A stretch of 7,699 nucleotides of DNA from contig CAMYTM010000026.1 in the NCBI GenBank assembly GCA_947297555.1, positions 1 through 7,699 on the forward strand. Reading direction: 5' to 3'. The stretch comes from an uncultured Mycoplasmatota bacterium. Lineage in GTDB: Bacteria > Bacillota_I > Bacilli_A > RF39 > UBA660. The notes beneath the pieces are model-generated. The model had not been told where the DNA came from. It was given only the letters and a program-made list of their open reading frames with translations, and made no database searches. Each line of letters starts with the position of its first letter. The first letter of the stretch is position 1. Shown piece after piece: positions 6,775 to 7,699 of the stretch. Position numbers and translations under genes: made by a program.

Positions 6775-7505
6775 ATGTTAGTTCATCGAGTTTTAAGTTC
6801 CAATTATAGAGGGTGTCTTTATCACAATGAAATAGATGCTTATTTAACTGGTGCTTTATGTTCCATACCTAGTGGAACAAGTAGAAACAACCAAAATACT
6901 TTTTGTTATAAAAAGGGGAGAGGGGAAAGATATTATTATCATTTTTTTGTGTTTCGGAAGATGCTTTTAAATATCTTTTAACTAAGAATCATCCAGAAGA
7001 ATACCAAATTGGAGAGTTTGAAATCCAAGATGATTTAATTCCTTTGTGTAGTGGTTTTGGAACTGGATATCGATTTACCATGATTCCAAATAGTGTTCTT
7101 AAAAATTGTAAATGTAAGAAAATAAAGTTTCAGGAAATAGTAAAACCATCTTTAGAATTCGCGGTTCCTAAGTCCGAAATGCAAAAGAGTTATATGATTT
7201 TTCCGACGAAAGCAGAGTACTTAGAAATGACTGAAGAGAAAAGAGAACACTTTTTTGATGAGCATTATTTTAGATTATTTTGTCTTTATCCTACAACTCG
7301 CATTTATGAATTTGGAGATAAAAAAATAGAAGAGTGTTTTAGAGAGGTATATGAAGAGTACGAAAGTCATTTATACCCAGAATTCTTGAGTGCTTATCAT
7401 GTTTCTTATGATGACCAGTGTGATGAGTTTACAAAATATCCTTATTCATTAAAAGAAGAAGATATATTGTCTAGAAAAAGAATTTTAGAAAAATACCATT
7501 TATAA
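6775..7505 (+). pseudogene. unrecognised 243-codon gene split by a -1 frame change at a T7 run (pseudogene, assembly indel or recoded gene)
   Basis: An ATG with a good Shine-Dalgarno site (AAGGAAG, 6761-6767) and an upstream TATAAT opens a frame that stops at 6981 after 68 codons. The protein continues in the -1 frame, which is open from 6912 to a TAA at 7503-7505. The only weak start in that second frame is TTG 7044, without an RBS and well inside the coherent protein. Joining the frames at the T7 run (6942-6948) gives 58 + 185 = 243 residues, reading HFF then CVSEDAF, with no stop. The product is cytoplasmic-looking: no signal peptide, no membrane helix. It has an aromatic YYYHFF block, GFGTGYR in the middle, and an acidic, Tyr/Phe-rich C-terminal half. 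I do not recognise the family. The downstream part retains good codon structure, so any break is recent or only apparent. Taken as separate genes, the pieces would be 6775-6981 and about 7044-7505. Confidence 0.7.
6942..6948 (+). other. T7 run at the frame junction, in register as a U_UUU_UUU slippery heptamer
   Basis: In the upstream frame the codons read CAT TTT TTT GTG, so the last T of CAT plus two TTT codons form X_XXY_YYZ exactly. A -1 slip here gives TGT GTT TCG and enters the long downstream frame. A purine-rich AGAGGGGA (6919-6926) lies 15 nt upstream, somewhat farther than the stimulatory Shine-Dalgarno of dnaX. The downstream hairpin AAGAT/ATCTT (6958-6962, 6973-6977) is weak. Loss of one T from a T8 run explains the data equally well. 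Confidence 0.5.
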
Positions 7506-7516
7506 AAAATTCTTTT
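7476..7516. terminator. possible weak bidirectional terminator between the convergent genes
   Basis: AAAAGAATTTT (7476-7486) and AAAATTCTTTT (7506-7516) are perfect 11-bp inverted repeats with a 19-nt loop. T-rich sequence follows on the plus strand (ATTTTATAG) and five T on the minus strand. The stop of the plus-strand gene (7503-7505) lies in the loop, and the stop of the minus-strand gene (7515-7517) overlaps the arm. The stem has only one G-C pair, so termination strength is doubtful. Confidence 0.4.
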
Positions 7517-7699
7517 ATTTTATAGTTTTATAATCAATTATATCATTTAAATTACAATCTAGATAATTACATAGTCTTGCCAAAACAATGATATCGATTC
7601 TTACTAAATCACCAGTCATTATTCTTTTGATTACTTTAAAATCTGTGTCTGTATCACGCATTAATTTATTAATGCTGATTTTTTTATTATAAAGTACAT
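7515..7699 (-). CDS. small Cro/C1-type (YozG-like) HTH transcriptional regulator, 5' truncated by window edge
   Basis: The minus-strand frame is open from the right edge to a TAA at 7517-7515, giving 60 visible C-terminal residues. The pattern is that of short XRE-family regulators of the YozG/HTH_26 type (about 65-75 aa). KISINKLMRDTD is the first helix and turn, and DFKVIKRIMTGD is the recognition helix and following turn. The ending DIIVLARLCNYLDCNLNDII is the very typical DxxxLxxLCxxLxCxxxDII terminus. Such proteins bind operator DNA and often regulate themselves or a neighbouring gene. Only the N-terminal few residues and the start lie outside the window. It converges on the frame-split gene with 9 nt between stop codons. 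The family call is from memory of the motif; the target is unknown. Confidence 0.85.
   Translation of the reverse strand, partial: VLYNKKISINKLMRDTDTDFKVIKRIMTGDLVRIDIIVLARLCNYLDCNLNDIIDYKTIK

Noticed and set aside
7044..7505. Independent gene starting at TTG 7044
   Set aside because: There is no RBS or promoter, and the same frame extends upstream to 6912 and joins the 6775 frame coherently at the T7 run.
1..7699. UGA-as-tryptophan genetic code (Mycoplasma-like)
   Set aside because: All tryptophan codons I located are TGG, including those in pcrA, the nucleotidyltransferase and ligA, so the standard code is sufficient.

Overview
The window looks like chromosomal DNA from a low-GC Firmicutes/Bacilli-type bacterium, possibly one of the uncultured gut Bacilli lineages near the Mollicutes. 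The evidence is strong AT bias, consensus TATAAT -10 boxes, purine-rich Shine-Dalgarno sites before nearly every gene, and a pcrA/ligA neighbourhood typical of that phylum. Every tryptophan I located in the predicted proteins is encoded by TGG, and all stops seen are TAA or TAG. The standard code therefore fits, and a UGA=Trp mollicute such as Mycoplasma is unlikely. The species assignment is inference.

Region 1 (1-1636) is the end of an operon of three unrecognised genes: a 5'-truncated acidic/helical protein, a 270-aa protein and a 95-aa protein. They are tightly packed (a 13-nt gap, then a 1-nt overlap) and end at a clear intrinsic terminator. The first and third share two weakly similar helical repeat segments, so the cluster may be a set of related repeat proteins.

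Region 2 (1637-6720) is a DNA-maintenance operon with its own extended -10 promoter: pcrA (UvrD-family helicase), a sugar-phosphate-type nucleotidyltransferase, and ligA (NAD+-dependent DNA ligase). pcrA and ligA are common neighbours in Firmicutes. The nucleotidyltransferase between them is the unusual member; its gene overlaps the ligA start by 14 nt. The operon ends at a terminator whose 5' arm lies inside ligA.

Region 3 (6721-7699) has a promoter and an unrecognised 243-codon gene split by a -1 frame change at a T7 run. The run is in register as a U_UUU_UUU slippery heptamer, so this is either a one-base deletion (real or an assembly error) or recoding. Converging on it from the right edge is the C-terminal part of a small Cro/C1-type (YozG-like) HTH regulator on the minus strand.

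There is no gene-free stretch longer than about 110 bases. I saw no tRNA, rRNA, CRISPR array, insertion sequence or prophage gene. Most of the window is housekeeping; the items worth a second look are the frame-split gene, the helical-repeat cluster and the nucleotidyltransferase placement. I found no convincing new multi-gene system.
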